Assembly: GCF_036345155.1 (NCBI RefSeq)
Contig: NZ_CP107772.1
Span: forward strand, 4,960,001-5,024,000
Direction of reading: 5' to 3'
Origin: Streptomyces sp. NBC_00582
GTDB lineage: Bacteria > Actinomycetota > Actinomycetes > Streptomycetales > Streptomycetaceae
DNA length: 64,000 nucleotides
Part shown: positions 24,797 through 33,230 of the stretch, piece by piece
Layout: each line of letters starts with the position of its first letter
How positions within the stretch are numbered: position 1 is the first letter of the stretch
The notes under the pieces: generated by a model
The model's database searches: none
Told to the model about the DNA's origin: nothing
The model's input: only the letters and a program-made list of their open reading frames with translations
Made by a program: the position numbers and the translations under genes

Positions 24797-25801
24797 TTAT
24801 GGGTGCGGCCCGGCGCGCGGCCTACGGGTACGGGCGTAGGAAAGGGACTCGGCGCGCGCTCGAAGGAGCAGCGCCTCACCCGGGTCTGGCCCTACGGCCC
24901 CTTCATGCACCGACGCCCACGGCTCGCGGGCCGCGTACGGGCCCATCGCTTCGAACACCTCGGCGGCTTCCAGGTACTTGTGGCCTGCCCACAACGCGTA
25001 GGCAAGAAGGCTCAGGTCAGCCACTGAGCGCCGCTCGCCGTGCGTCTTGTGGAACCAGTCGTGGAACGCGGTCAGCGTGTAGTCGAGCGTCGACTCCTGT
25101 GCCCACTGTCGCCGCCACAGCGGATCGACGCGCGATCGCCGTCGGAGCTCGACCTGCGCGTACGCGGGCAGAAGCAGCAGTGCCGATCCGACGGGCCGCT
25201 GCGAGGCGACGGCCCGACCGAAGTCGACGACCGCGGCCAGGGAGGCACCCGGCGGGCCCTCCAGGGAAAGCATGAACTGCAGCACCCGGTGGTAGGCCTC
25301 CCGGTTGTACGGGTCACGCCGGTTGACCTCGTACAACAGCCCCCACGGACCGCTGGGCAACATCGGCTCGCCGGCATCCACGCGGTGTTCCTGGCGCAGC
25401 TGCCGGGTGTCGATCTGCGCCAGAGCCAGGAGGCACACCCAGGGCACGGGATCATGCGGCGCGCGACGCGCCGCCAGCAGCGCGTCACGCCGAGCCCTGA
25501 ACTCGAACTCCAGCGTCTGCGGATGCTGTTGCCTGTGCGCGCGCAGCGCCCGCTCGACGGCCACGCGGGCACCCATCAACTGCGCGTCGTAGCTGCCGGG
25601 CTCTTCGTCGAGCCACACGCCCACCACATCGGACCGGGCGGCTGCCACCGCCAGCAGCTGGGTGCGTGACGTTCGCAGTGCCCAATGCGTGGCCGTGGCC
25701 AGCAGCAGTTGCCGTGCCGTTCTCCAGCGGCCGGCCTGCAGCTCAACCAGGGCCACGCCCAGGTCGTCGTCGTGGCCGGCGGGGTGATACACGAGGCGCA
25801 T
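24797..25801 (-). CDS. helical hypothetical protein
   Basis: 334 aa, largely alpha-helical and Arg/Leu/Ala-rich (LVELQAGRWRTARQLLLATA, then WLDEEPGSYDAQLMGARVAV), with no transmembrane segment. I recall similar Streptomyces proteins of unknown function, sometimes described as TPR-like, near XRE regulators. The ATG overlaps the stop of a 38-aa frame (TGATG) and it ends a four-gene unit (26652-24797). Seventy-seven bases separate it from the permease start, so the two may or may not share a transcript. Confidence 0.6.
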   Translation of the reverse strand: MRLVYHPAGHDDDLGVALVELQAGRWRTARQLLLATATHWALRTSRTQLLAVAAARSDVVGVWLDEEPGSYDAQLMGARVAVERALRAHRQQHPQTLEFEFRARRDALLAARRAPHDPVPWVCLLALAQIDTRQLRQEHRVDAGEPMLPSGPWGLLYEVNRRDPYNREAYHRVLQFMLSLEGPPGASLAAVVDFGRAVASQRPVGSALLLLPAYAQVELRRRSRVDPLWRRQWAQESTLDYTLTAFHDWFHKTHGERRSVADLSLLAYALWAGHKYLEAAEVFEAMGPYAAREPWASVHEGAVGPDPGEALLLRARAESLSYARTRRPRAGPHP

Positions 25802-25917
25802 CAGAGTCCCCCGCCGTGAACGGGACGGTGGCGCAACGCGAGTTCGAGGCCGCTCGTCCGCCGTGTTCGAACTGTGCGAGGTGGCGTCGTGCGCTCTGGG
25901 TTGAAGGTCAATGTCAT
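25801..25917 (-). CDS. 38-aa peptide coupled to the downstream gene
   Basis: ATG with GAGG five bases upstream; the stop overlaps the ATG of the next gene by one base. The peptide is basic (RTVRTRRTSGLELALRHRP). It might be a real small protein or a translational coupler. No family recognised. Confidence 0.35.
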   Translation of the reverse strand: MTLTFNPERTTPPRTVRTRRTSGLELALRHRPVHGGGL

Positions 25918-26017
25918 CGGGGGCCTCAGGCGAGTTGGGGGGTGGGGCCGCGAAGTTGGTGGTGCACCGCCGCTGGGAGGCGAAGCGGTGCCCGAGTCGG
26001 GCACCGGGTCGGGCTGC

Positions 26018-26212
26018 CTAGAAGCGAATCTGGCCGATCATGTCCGCGATGCTGGTCATGAACCGGTTGATGCTCGGGGCCATCGACGTGCTCGACAGGA
26101 AGAACCCGAAGAGCGCGCAGACGATCGCGGGTCCGGGTTTCACGGCCTTGCTGCGGATCAGAACGACCACGACGATGCCGAGCAACAGCACGAACGAGAT
26201 GCTCAGAGCCAT
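26018..26212 (-). CDS. 64-aa membrane protein
   Basis: The ATG overlaps the stop of the preceding gene (TGATG). Two hydrophobic segments are visible: LSISFVLLLGIVVVVLI (3-19) and AIVCALFGFFLSSTSMA (about 30-46). I recall similar small two-helix proteins (KPGPAIVCALFGFFL-like) in Streptomyces accessory DNA, with no proven function. It is the second gene of the operon starting at 26652. Confidence 0.65.
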   Translation of the reverse strand: MALSISFVLLLGIVVVVLIRSKAVKPGPAIVCALFGFFLSSTSMAPSINRFMTSIADMIGQIRF

Positions 26213-26652
26213 CAGGAGGCCGCTTCCTCCGCGGACCCCCATCGCTCCCTGCGAGCCTGGCTCAGCGCGCGGCGCAGAGCATCGGCCCGGGTCAGCGATC
26301 GCGGGGCCTGGGGGAAGACGTGCCAGTGCATCCCCGGAGGCGTCGTGCTCTCGGCGGACGGCACGACGACGTGGCACTTCTGTCCCAGCGCAACGGTCCC
26401 CGGTTCCTCCCAGCGGACCGCGGTGCCTACCGGAACCAGGAAGTACAGCCGGGGCTCCGGACCCTCGTGGTCCAGGATCACCGGGCCGACCGGTTCGCCG
26501 CCCTCTCCGAGGATCTCGATCGCGCGCCGGCCCACGGCCTCCACGGCGCGTACGGCATCCCACCACTCGCCGGCCGAGCACAGCTCCGGCTCCTCGCCGA
26601 TGGGCATCCAGCGCGGCGGGACCGCGCGAGCTGCGGGATTGTCGTCGGACAT
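26212..26652 (-). CDS. conserved hypothetical protein
   Basis: 146 aa. An ATG eight bases after AGGAGG, which is itself inside a hairpin. The sequence (AGEWWDAVRAVEAVGRRAIE, LYFLVPVGTAVRWEEPGT, TTPPGMHWHVFP) matches a family I have seen repeatedly in Streptomyces beside XRE-type regulators, with no known function. It heads an operon with the 64-aa membrane protein, a 38-aa frame and the 334-aa protein. A CGGACA-N3-TGTCCG palindrome lies 62 bases upstream of the start. Confidence 0.65.
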   Translation of the reverse strand: MSDDNPAARAVPPRWMPIGEEPELCSAGEWWDAVRAVEAVGRRAIEILGEGGEPVGPVILDHEGPEPRLYFLVPVGTAVRWEEPGTVALGQKCHVVVPSAESTTPPGMHWHVFPQAPRSLTRADALRRALSQARRERWGSAEEAAS

Positions 26653-26661
26653 GGAAAAGGC

Positions 26662-26685
26662 CTCCTCACCACTGGGTGTGAGGAG
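26662..26685 (-). promoter_or_regulatory. hairpin covering the ribosome binding site
   Basis: CTCCTCAC (26662-26669) and GTGAGGAG (26678-26685) form a perfect 8-bp stem with an 8-base loop. On the minus strand one arm contains the GAGGAG ribosome binding site of the gene starting at 26652, and GCCTTTTCC follows, so it could act as a translational switch or an attenuator. Confidence 0.45.
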
Positions 26686-26713
26686 ACCATTCCATTCAGC
26701 AAGCTATTGTGCG

Positions 26714-26728
26714 CGGACAGACTGTCCG
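26714..26728. promoter_or_regulatory. palindrome site 1 (CGGACA-N3-TGTCCG)
   Basis: CGGACAGACTGTCCG. Upstream of the operon starting at 26652 and in the gap after the XRE-TPR gene. It is one of four copies (also 28252, 31901, 45715), all in intergenic DNA. Likely operator. Confidence 0.55.
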
Positions 26729-26761
26729 TGGGGATCTCCCACCAAGGCCCTTGACACAAGC

Positions 26762-28000
26762 TCAGGTTGTGCTAAGTCCCGTCCAACTGCCGAACGCGGA
26801 CAGCTCGTTGGAAGGATGGGCGTCCATCCTGAGCAGCGCCGCAGTCGTCTCGCGAACGGACGGGTGGAACCGCGTGTGGTTCGGCGCGACCTTCCGCGCG
26901 CGCTTGAGATCCGCGAAGGCACCCGCCCGATCGCCCACAGCGAGCTTCGCGGAGGCCACGTCGATGAAGTGGTGGCTCGACCGCTCGCCGACGGTCGTAG
27001 TGGGCGGCGCCCACTCGCCGCCGGAAACCGGAGACCATTCGGTGAGGCGGGCGAGAGCCTGCTCGGTGTCACCCATGTCGATCATCGCGTGCACCTCGTG
27101 GATGCGGATGTTCGTCGGGCCGAACGACATCTCGTACGCAAGGGAGTCGCGGTTGCCTGCCATGCCCGCGACCTGCTCCGCCTCCCGCAGGTACGCGTCG
27201 GCGCGATCGGAGTTGTTCTCACGGGCTTCGAGAACGGCCAGCTTCAGCAGCAGCGCACCGTCGACGGCGAGCGCGTCCTGCGTGAAGGAGCGTTCCGGTT
27301 GGAACCGCTCCAGCTCGGTCCTCAGCGCGAGGAGCTTGCGACGTGCCGGCGAGTACGCGCCCTGGCGGAGCATCGCTCCCGCGACGAGGTAACCGGCCGT
27401 GAACTGCATCAGGGGGTCGCCGGAGCGGTCTGCCGCCCAACGGACGCGTTCCAGCGCCGTGTTCGACAGGTCGTGGTGACCCATCTTGTGGGCCAGGGAG
27501 TTCACGGCACGATAGGCGCGCGCCAGGTGCCAGAACGCCTTGCTCTGGTCGCCGTTGCCGCCGCCAAGGGCCACGTGCGTCAACTCGGTGATGATCGGCG
27601 GCAGCAGGGGGCCCATCGGCGCGTAGCGGGCGTCACGGCGCAGGGCCGCCACCTGGTCGACTTCCGAGGCGAGCACGGGAAGCGCACGGGGTGCGATCTC
27701 CAGGTCGTCGGGGCTGTCGTAGCAGAGCAGGAGGCGGCGCAGTTCAGGGATGACGGCGTGGACGCCGTCTTCGGCTTCCGGCTCACCGTAGTACGGCTGG
27801 CCGGTCAGGACCTCGGGGCCGAAGCGCAGCGCCTTCGCGAGTGCCAGCACCAGCGACGGTGAAGCCTTCCGCGCACCGGACTCCAACTTCTGCACGTAGC
27901 TCGGGGAGACTGCGACCTTCTGTGCCAGTTGAGCAGCAGACAGCTTCCGTGTCCTGCGTGCTGTACGGAGACGATCTCCCAGCGTCAGGTTTTCACTCAT
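26762..28000 (-). CDS. XRE regulator with TPR-like C-terminal domain
   Basis: 412 aa from the ATG at 28000 (GAAGGGA about 12 bases upstream); the longer frame to 28078 lacks a site. The HTH lies at about 6-60 (LGDRLRTARRTRKLSAAQLA, VSPSYVQKLESG). The remaining 330 residues are helical repeats (for example AFWHLARAYRAVNSLAHKMG, then AYLREAEQVAGMAGNRDSLA and AGAFADLKRARKVAP) like the peptide-sensing TPR domains of RRNPP-type and many Streptomyces regulators. Palindromes of one type flank the gene (26714 and 28252), making it a candidate to bind them. It may respond to a small ligand or peptide. Confidence 0.8.
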   Translation of the reverse strand: MSENLTLGDRLRTARRTRKLSAAQLAQKVAVSPSYVQKLESGARKASPSLVLALAKALRFGPEVLTGQPYYGEPEAEDGVHAVIPELRRLLLCYDSPDDLEIAPRALPVLASEVDQVAALRRDARYAPMGPLLPPIITELTHVALGGGNGDQSKAFWHLARAYRAVNSLAHKMGHHDLSNTALERVRWAADRSGDPLMQFTAGYLVAGAMLRQGAYSPARRKLLALRTELERFQPERSFTQDALAVDGALLLKLAVLEARENNSDRADAYLREAEQVAGMAGNRDSLAYEMSFGPTNIRIHEVHAMIDMGDTEQALARLTEWSPVSGGEWAPPTTTVGERSSHHFIDVASAKLAVGDRAGAFADLKRARKVAPNHTRFHPSVRETTAALLRMDAHPSNELSAFGSWTGLSTT

Positions 28001-28544
28001 CGGTGGATCTGTCCCTTCGCGATGGAGCACTCGCCTCAGGGTACGGAAAACGCCCCAACTCGCGCCCCTGGTCACCAAGTGTTAACGGAGCTGGCAGCGG
28101 GGCGCCCACGGGGTGAAGTCCCTTGGCATCGCGCCCGAGACCCCCAGCACAATTTGAGGAACTTACGTAAACACGGGCAAGGAGGAGGAAAATGGTCCAG
28201 ATTTGAGTGCCCTTGCAACTCGGCCGTCAAGGGCTGTGGGGCAATTGCTTACGGACAGATTGTCCGCGCCTCTCTTCGACTGCTGCGATCAACAAGGCGT
28301 ACCCCGTTACGGACAGTGGTTACTCATTTCGCGCGACGGGACTACCTGAGCGTGTTGCCTCATTCTCTCGTGAAGTACGGCACGCGTGCTATCTCGTGCG
28401 AGGAAGGAGGCGAGAGTGGCTGAGACTGGATGCCGGTACGCCACGCGTCTCCATGGCAGCCGACTCCGCACTGAGTACTGCCTCGGCGAATCCGCGTGTG
28501 CTCATCGCAGTCCACGATCACGGCCTTATCGTTCCGCGAGGGCA
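28001..28544. other. intergenic region upstream of the XRE-TPR gene
   Basis: AT-richer than its neighbours in 28150-28330. It carries palindrome site 2 (28252-28266) and a half site ACGGACAG at 28309-28316. The only coding candidate is the weak small frame from 28416. The promoter of the XRE-TPR gene must lie here. Confidence 0.4.
28252..28266. promoter_or_regulatory. palindrome site 2 (CGGACA-N3-TGTCCG)
   Basis: CGGACAGATTGTCCG, 252 bases upstream of the XRE-TPR start and 150 bases upstream of the small plus-strand frame at 28416. Same palindrome as at 26714. Confidence 0.55.
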
Positions 28545-28619
28545 TCACTCCGGAGGGCCGAAAGTGAGCAGTGGCACGTCGTACAGCTCGGGGTTTCGGG
28601 GCCGAGTCATGGCCGGTGA
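28416..28619 (+). CDS. doubtful 67-aa frame with a strong ribosome binding site
   Basis: GTG preceded by AAGGAGG five bases upstream, which is why it is listed. The product is Arg/Ser-rich with three Cys and no recognisable family, and its second half runs antisense to the DUF296 gene. It may be a leader peptide or a relic. Low confidence. Confidence 0.22.
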   Translation: MAETGCRYATRLHGSRLRTEYCLGESACAHRSPRSRPYRSARASLRRAESEQWHVVQLGVSGPSHGR

Positions 28620-29012
28620 GATCACTTCCACGACGAAGAGCTCGCTGAGGAACTGGACCTTGGCGCTCAGGAGGTGGCTGGTACGGCCGTCGGCCGACTG
28701 TGCCTTCAGCCCGGCGGCGACGTGGATATGCGGCAGGATGCCTCCCATCTCCGGATCGTGGGCGATTGTCCCAGCACCGAAGGCTTCGACGTTGGTGACA
28801 TACGTCCTGGCCCAGACCGGGGCGTCCGGGTCTTCGAGTTTCTCGCAGGCGCCGACGATCTCCGCTTCGGCGAACGCACCGATGAACGAGGGAATGTAGC
28901 CCTGCCGCACTCCTTGGTCACGGCAGAACGCGGAGAGCGCGTCGAAGAAGTCCTCGCCGTGGTCGAAGGTGACGCCGAACGTCCGGCCGGTGGTCAGTTC
29001 ATGGGCACGCAT
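28545..29012 (-). CDS. DUF296 / PPC-domain protein
   Basis: 155 aa. The domain is recognised by GEDFFDALSAFCRDQGVRQG, the central PHIHVAAGLKA and the C-terminal VQFLSELFVVEVIS with PELYDVPLLTFG. In plants this fold is fused to AT-hooks and binds DNA; bacterial single-domain members form trimers and may bind small molecules or DNA. It lies 33 bases downstream of the asparaginase gene on the same strand, so the two are probably co-transcribed. Confidence 0.8.
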   Translation of the reverse strand: MRAHELTTGRTFGVTFDHGEDFFDALSAFCRDQGVRQGYIPSFIGAFAEAEIVGACEKLEDPDAPVWARTYVTNVEAFGAGTIAHDPEMGGILPHIHVAAGLKAQSADGRTSHLLSAKVQFLSELFVVEVISPAMTRPRNPELYDVPLLTFGPPE

Positions 29013-29045
29013 GCGGGTCCTCTCGGGCGTGGCTGACGTGCGGGA

Positions 29046-30044
29046 TCAGCGCGCGAAAACAGCGAACTTCTCAGCGATGCTCTCGCGGGCCACGTCCTGG
29101 GCGAGCAACGCCTGGAGCAGGAGGCGGGCCTGGTACGGGCCGAGGTCGCCGGCCGGGATGAGCCCCCGGCTGATCAAGTCCTTCTCCGACCCGGGGAAAC
29201 CGTATGTTCCGGTCAGGACCGGGCCGTTGCCGATGCGCGAGGCGAGGACCACGGGAACACGTACGGCGAGCCGTTCGAGGCTCTCGACGAGTCGCTGTGG
29301 GACGTGTCCCACGCCGAAGGCAGCGACGACGAGCCCGTCGCACTGGCCGGACCAGGCTTCGAGCAGCGTCCCGTCGTCGCCGAGACTGACCGTGTAAAGG
29401 CCCACGCGTGGGTCACGGACGGCCGGTGCCAGGGGAACGAATCGATCGGGCAACGGGGAAGCCAGCCGTACCCGGTCCTCCGCGATCCGGCCGATGGGTC
29501 CGGCGCCGGGTGACGCGAAGGCGGCAGGGCTGGTGGTGTGCGCCTTACGGACATGCCGTGCCGCGTGGATCTCGTCATTCATAACGACCAGCACCCCGGC
29601 TCCACGCAGTTGCGGGTCGGCTGCCGCGACGACGGCCGCGTACAGGTTGGCCGGTCCGTCAGGGCCGGCCATGGTGGGGTTGCGCATGGCACCGGTAACG
29701 ACGACCGGCTGGTTGTGACCGTGACGGAGGTCGAGGAAGAACGCCGTCTCCTCGATGGTGTCGGTGCCCTGTGTGATCACGATCCCGTCGACGTCGCCGC
29801 CGTCGAGGACCTTGTCGATCTCGGTGCCGAGCTCCGAGAGGTCGTCGAAGGTGAGCGAGGCACCGGGCACCCGGCGGAAGTCGTGCACGCGCAGGTCGAT
29901 GCCGTGGCCATCCAGGCCGGGGACAGCCGCCAGAAGGTCATGGGCGGAGAGAGCCGGCACGACTCCCCCGGTCGCCGGGTCGGTGGTCATGGCGATGGTG
30001 CCGCCGAGAGAGTAGACAGCCACCGTTCGTGTCACGCCTGCCAT
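29046..30044 (-). CDS. L-asparaginase
   Basis: 332 aa. The two catalytic threonine motifs are present: GGTIA (14-18) near the N-terminus and TQGTDTIEETAFFLDL (91-106). A Lys in the MNDEIHAARHVRKAHTTSP stretch completes the usual set. It hydrolyses L-asparagine to aspartate and ammonia. There is no signal peptide, so it should be cytosolic (type I-like). It is followed by the DUF296 gene, and 63 bases separate it from the stop of the XRE zinc-ribbon gene on the same strand. Confidence 0.88.
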   Translation of the reverse strand: MAGVTRTVAVYSLGGTIAMTTDPATGGVVPALSAHDLLAAVPGLDGHGIDLRVHDFRRVPGASLTFDDLSELGTEIDKVLDGGDVDGIVITQGTDTIEETAFFLDLRHGHNQPVVVTGAMRNPTMAGPDGPANLYAAVVAAADPQLRGAGVLVVMNDEIHAARHVRKAHTTSPAAFASPGAGPIGRIAEDRVRLASPLPDRFVPLAPAVRDPRVGLYTVSLGDDGTLLEAWSGQCDGLVVAAFGVGHVPQRLVESLERLAVRVPVVLASRIGNGPVLTGTYGFPGSEKDLISRGLIPAGDLGPYQARLLLQALLAQDVARESIAEKFAVFAR

Positions 30045-30107
30045 CGCCCCAACTTCCGATCTACGCAGCCTGGTTGGATCTCGTCCTCGGAGATCTTTCC
30101 GTGCAGG

Positions 30108-31652
30108 CTATCGGGTCGCTCCCCCAGGGTCACCGGCCTCGGACCGCAACTCGGCCGCCACGTACGCGCAGGCCCGGTCCAAGGCATCAAGGCTGAGGTG
30201 GCGGCTTCGTGGCCGGGCGAGGCCGGTGGTTCCCACAGCGGCAAGCTGTCCGCAGCGGTGGGTCAACCACTCTCGGTCAAGGCCGAGATAGTCCGAAGTC
30301 GCCGCCAAGCGCTCCCCGGAGGTCGATCCCATGGTGACGCTATGTGCTCGCGCGTGGCCCGTGATGCCCGCGAAGGCCCGCAGGGATCGCGCCCCGGAAG
30401 TCAGAGCGGTCTGGGGCGCGGATTCAGCGCGTACCCAGGTCGCTATGGCGGCCCGGTGACCAGGAACTAGCGCGAAGCCCTCCGTCTGCTGGAGGTCCGT
30501 CTCGTCGGTCACCCAGGTCGTGATGCCGTACGACTCCATCAGCGCGATCGCGAGGAACAGCAGCACGCGCTCGTACATGGGCGAGGCGGCGACCTCTTGG
30601 TGGGGAACGCAGAAGGCTCGTCCGACGCCGTCGTGTGCTCGCGCGGGAGCCATCAGCTCAAGGTAGCGGTGTTTGTGCTCGAAGAGCAGCCAGGTCGCGG
30701 CTTCCTCCCCTCGCTGTTCGCGGGTCCAGAAGACCGGATCGCCGGCCAGTTGGTCGCGCTGGTCGAGGATGAACCGGGCGCATGCCCGCGAGCCGACGAG
30801 CATCTGGGAGCCGTCGGTGAGGCCGTCGAGAGTGACCGACTGACGGCCTACTCCTGGCAAGTCCTGTGACGGAAGGCCCAGTTCTCCGTAAAGCGCCGCG
30901 TCGTCGCCAAGGATGGCGGAGTCGAACCCTGCCGCAGCCCAGAGGATCCCCAAGGTGAAGTCGTCGAACTCGTAGGCCATGGGAATGGCGAAGGGGCTTC
31001 CGGCTTCGTCACGGACGCCCCCGCGCGCGTCCGTGACGAAGTACCGCTGTGTTCCGTCTCCGCTGTGGTGCACGGCGAGCAGGGCCCTGAGCGGCATCCG
31101 ACTCCATGCCTCGGCCTCCCCGCTCGACGCGAGAAGCAGAGCGTCGCCCTGTAAGGAGGCGACTGGCCCTGTCAGCGTGGGAAGCGCCGTAGGCGGCAGG
31201 TTCCGCCCGGCGGGCAGCAGGAGCTGCCCGTGTCCGTCAGGAAGCGTCAGGTGGTTGCCCGAGCTGTCCGCCATCGACGACGGCCGGTCGGCATCCGGTA
31301 ACGGTCCCAGGAGGCCGTCAGGCACTCCAAGGGCCTCGCTCCACTGTGCGAGCTGGCGACGGTCGCGGATCTTCTTCCGGCCGCGCTCCAGCCGACTCAC
31401 TTCGGCTTGGTCGATGTTGACGAGCCGGGCGACCGATGCCTGTGAGAGGCCGGTGTGTTGCCGGAAGAGCCTCACGACCACACCGAGATCCCAGGCACGG
31501 ATCGCTGCCACGACTGCGGGTTCCACCCAGAACTCACGTCCGACTCGGGGTGCTGCACCACCCCCCTGGCAGGGCCCACACCGCAGTCCTACGTTGAATC
31601 GGCTGAGCGTCGCACGGCACACCGAACAGTGCCGTTCCACCCCGCGAGCCAT
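30108..31652 (-). CDS. XRE regulator with N-terminal zinc ribbon and large C-terminal domain
   Basis: 514 aa. Cys9, Cys12, Cys25 and Cys28 (HCSVCRATL and LRCGPCQGG) form a zinc-ribbon-like N-terminus. The HTH is at about 60-112 (LFRQHTGLSQASVARLVNID, then EVSRLERGRKKIRDRRQL). The 350-residue remainder has no motif I can name, and stretches such as AYEFDDFTLGILWAAAGFD suggest a folded sensor domain. It probably regulates itself or the adjacent asparaginase/DUF296 genes or the divergent operon beginning at 32125. Confidence 0.75.
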   Translation of the reverse strand: MARGVERHCSVCRATLSRFNVGLRCGPCQGGGAAPRVGREFWVEPAVVAAIRAWDLGVVVRLFRQHTGLSQASVARLVNIDQAEVSRLERGRKKIRDRRQLAQWSEALGVPDGLLGPLPDADRPSSMADSSGNHLTLPDGHGQLLLPAGRNLPPTALPTLTGPVASLQGDALLLASSGEAEAWSRMPLRALLAVHHSGDGTQRYFVTDARGGVRDEAGSPFAIPMAYEFDDFTLGILWAAAGFDSAILGDDAALYGELGLPSQDLPGVGRQSVTLDGLTDGSQMLVGSRACARFILDQRDQLAGDPVFWTREQRGEEAATWLLFEHKHRYLELMAPARAHDGVGRAFCVPHQEVAASPMYERVLLFLAIALMESYGITTWVTDETDLQQTEGFALVPGHRAAIATWVRAESAPQTALTSGARSLRAFAGITGHARAHSVTMGSTSGERLAATSDYLGLDREWLTHRCGQLAAVGTTGLARPRSRHLSLDALDRACAYVAAELRSEAGDPGGATR

Positions 31653-32124
31653 CCCGGTCTCACCCCTAGGTGATCAGGCGTATCCCCCAGCTGCCGAACT
31701 TTTCACAGGACTACTTTGCCGCGTCGGCCGATCACCCAAACACGGCAGCGGAAGCTCGGTAGCAAGGTGGCCGGTCCCTTGAAAGCCCTTCTTCGGGTTC
31801 CTGAACCGACCCCTCAACTGCGCTCCGAATCCACGCAGTTGGTTCGCCGCCCGTTAGCACAACCTGCTGATCCGTCAACTCTCCTCGCTCCGGGAACCTG
31901 CGGACAACCTGTCCGCTCACGATGTGTGCGAACTGGAAGGGTCTTCACCACGAGATGCCGGTCATCCGAGCGCCCCCGACCAGATCGGTCGGCGCAGCCG
32001 CGCGGGGCCCGCCGAGTCTCCGCGATCAACTGCACGGCGGGTGCCAACCGGCCTTGGGAGTCAGTCCCGAGGGATTCCCGGCACACGTTCCAAGACCACT
32101 TCCGCCAGACGAGAGGAGTTCAGC
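31653..32124. other. divergent intergenic region
   Basis: 472 bases between the zinc-ribbon XRE gene (leftward) and the operon at 32125 (rightward). It holds palindrome site 3 at 31901-31915; open frames here have no coding character. Confidence 0.4.
31901..31915. promoter_or_regulatory. palindrome site 3 (CGGACA-N3-TGTCCG)
   Basis: CGGACAACCTGTCCG, about 210 bases upstream of the gene starting at 32125. Same palindrome as at 26714, 28252 and, with one mismatch, 45715. Confidence 0.55.
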
Positions 32125-32541
32125 GTGACCGCTGTCCAGACCCCCGAGAGGACCGAGCTGGGCAAGTTCTTCCAGGTCTCGGTCCGGCAGTTCGACGCCG
32201 GCCAGGTCGCGCCCGAGATGTTCTCGGCCGCCATCGACGCCGAGTGGCACCAGCTCCTGGGCAAGCCCGAGTACGCGGAGTTCTGCGCGCAGAGCGCCGG
32301 CCGACTGATCAACCACGTGGAGAACACCGGCTACGGCCGGATCTCCTGGGTCGACGCCTACGTGGAGATGTTCGGCCCGCTGCCCGAGGTGTGGTTCACC
32401 GGCGCGGACGGGGTGCTCGACGAGCGGGCCATGGCGCGCTACCGCGAGACCGGCGAGGTGTGGGCGGAGTGGGACTGCAGCCCCATCCCGGGCGACGGCG
32501 GCGACGTCGCACCGAAGATCTCGGCACTCGCGGCCGGATGA
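32125..32541 (+). CDS. hypothetical protein, first gene of a four-gene operon
   Basis: 138 aa from a GTG with GAGAGGAG six bases upstream. Helical in the middle (FSAAIDAEWHQLLGKPEYAE, then AGRLINHVENTGYGRISW), ending with CSPIPGDGGDVAPKISALAA. No family recognised. It overlaps the next gene by four bases (ATGA), and three more genes follow in coupled order: DUF6875-like, kinase-like, acetyltransferase. A small carrier or substrate protein for the downstream enzymes is one possibility, but this is a guess from context. Confidence 0.6.
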   Translation: MTAVQTPERTELGKFFQVSVRQFDAGQVAPEMFSAAIDAEWHQLLGKPEYAEFCAQSAGRLINHVENTGYGRISWVDAYVEMFGPLPEVWFTGADGVLDERAMARYRETGEVWAEWDCSPIPGDGGDVAPKISALAAG

Positions 32542-33230
32542 CGACCGGCCCTCTGACCGGAGCGTCCTGGTCCCGTGCCAGGGCGCTCCGCCTGGTCGAG
32601 GCACGTACCACGGCTCCGCGGACCGTGGACATCACGGGCTACATCGACCGTGTGTCCGCGCACTGCCCCTACCTCGCGCCTTCCCTTCGACACGGTCTGA
32701 CGGCCTGGACGGTGTACGAGATCGCAAGCAGCGATCCCGAGTCCGTGGAAGCTGGTCTGTTCCATGCGGGAGTGCAGGCCGCGGAGTGGGTTCGTCCACT
32801 CGCGGCTCGCCCGAGAGGCGCTCTCGTTTGTGAGAACGTCGTCATCCTTGGGGACGTCCAAGGAGTCGAACACCGTGAGTTGATGGCGTGGCCGCACTGG
32901 GCGCTGAAGAACCTGTACGGCCCTGTCGGTGTCATGTTCGGGAAGTTCCAGGGAGGCGAGCAGCGGCTCGACAGATCAAGCCGCCCGATCCCGCCTCCCC
33001 CGTGTTCGTTCCTCCCTGTTCGCCCCGCCGTGAGAGCCCGCGACCCTCAGTTCCTGAAGGACACCCCTGATCTCGCGGATGCCCTCTCGGTCGCGGTAGA
33101 CGATGGGAGCGATGTCCTCGAGCGAATCTCACACGATTGGCAGGCGGTAAAGGCATGGTCGCGTTCCCTCCCTGTCCCCCGGAAGCCCTCGCAGCCGCGG
33201 AAGCCGCCTGCGGCGGCACTGTCGACCTGA
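32538..33230 (+). CDS. DUF6875-like protein
   Basis: 230 aa from the ATG overlapping the preceding stop. The sequence YIDRVSAHCPYLAPSLRHGL, GALVCENVVILGDVQG-like and SFLPVRPAVRARDPQFLKDT matches my recollection of DUF6875, a family of unknown function found in peptide and small-molecule clusters of actinobacteria. The C-terminal 25 residues are Pro/Lys-rich and overlap the start of the kinase-like gene by about 75 bases. A longer frame upstream of 32538 is not coding. Confidence 0.55.
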   Translation: MTTGPLTGASWSRARALRLVEARTTAPRTVDITGYIDRVSAHCPYLAPSLRHGLTAWTVYEIASSDPESVEAGLFHAGVQAAEWVRPLAARPRGALVCENVVILGDVQGVEHRELMAWPHWALKNLYGPVGVMFGKFQGGEQRLDRSSRPIPPPPCSFLPVRPAVRARDPQFLKDTPDLADALSVAVDDGSDVLERISHDWQAVKAWSRSLPVPRKPSQPRKPPAAALST

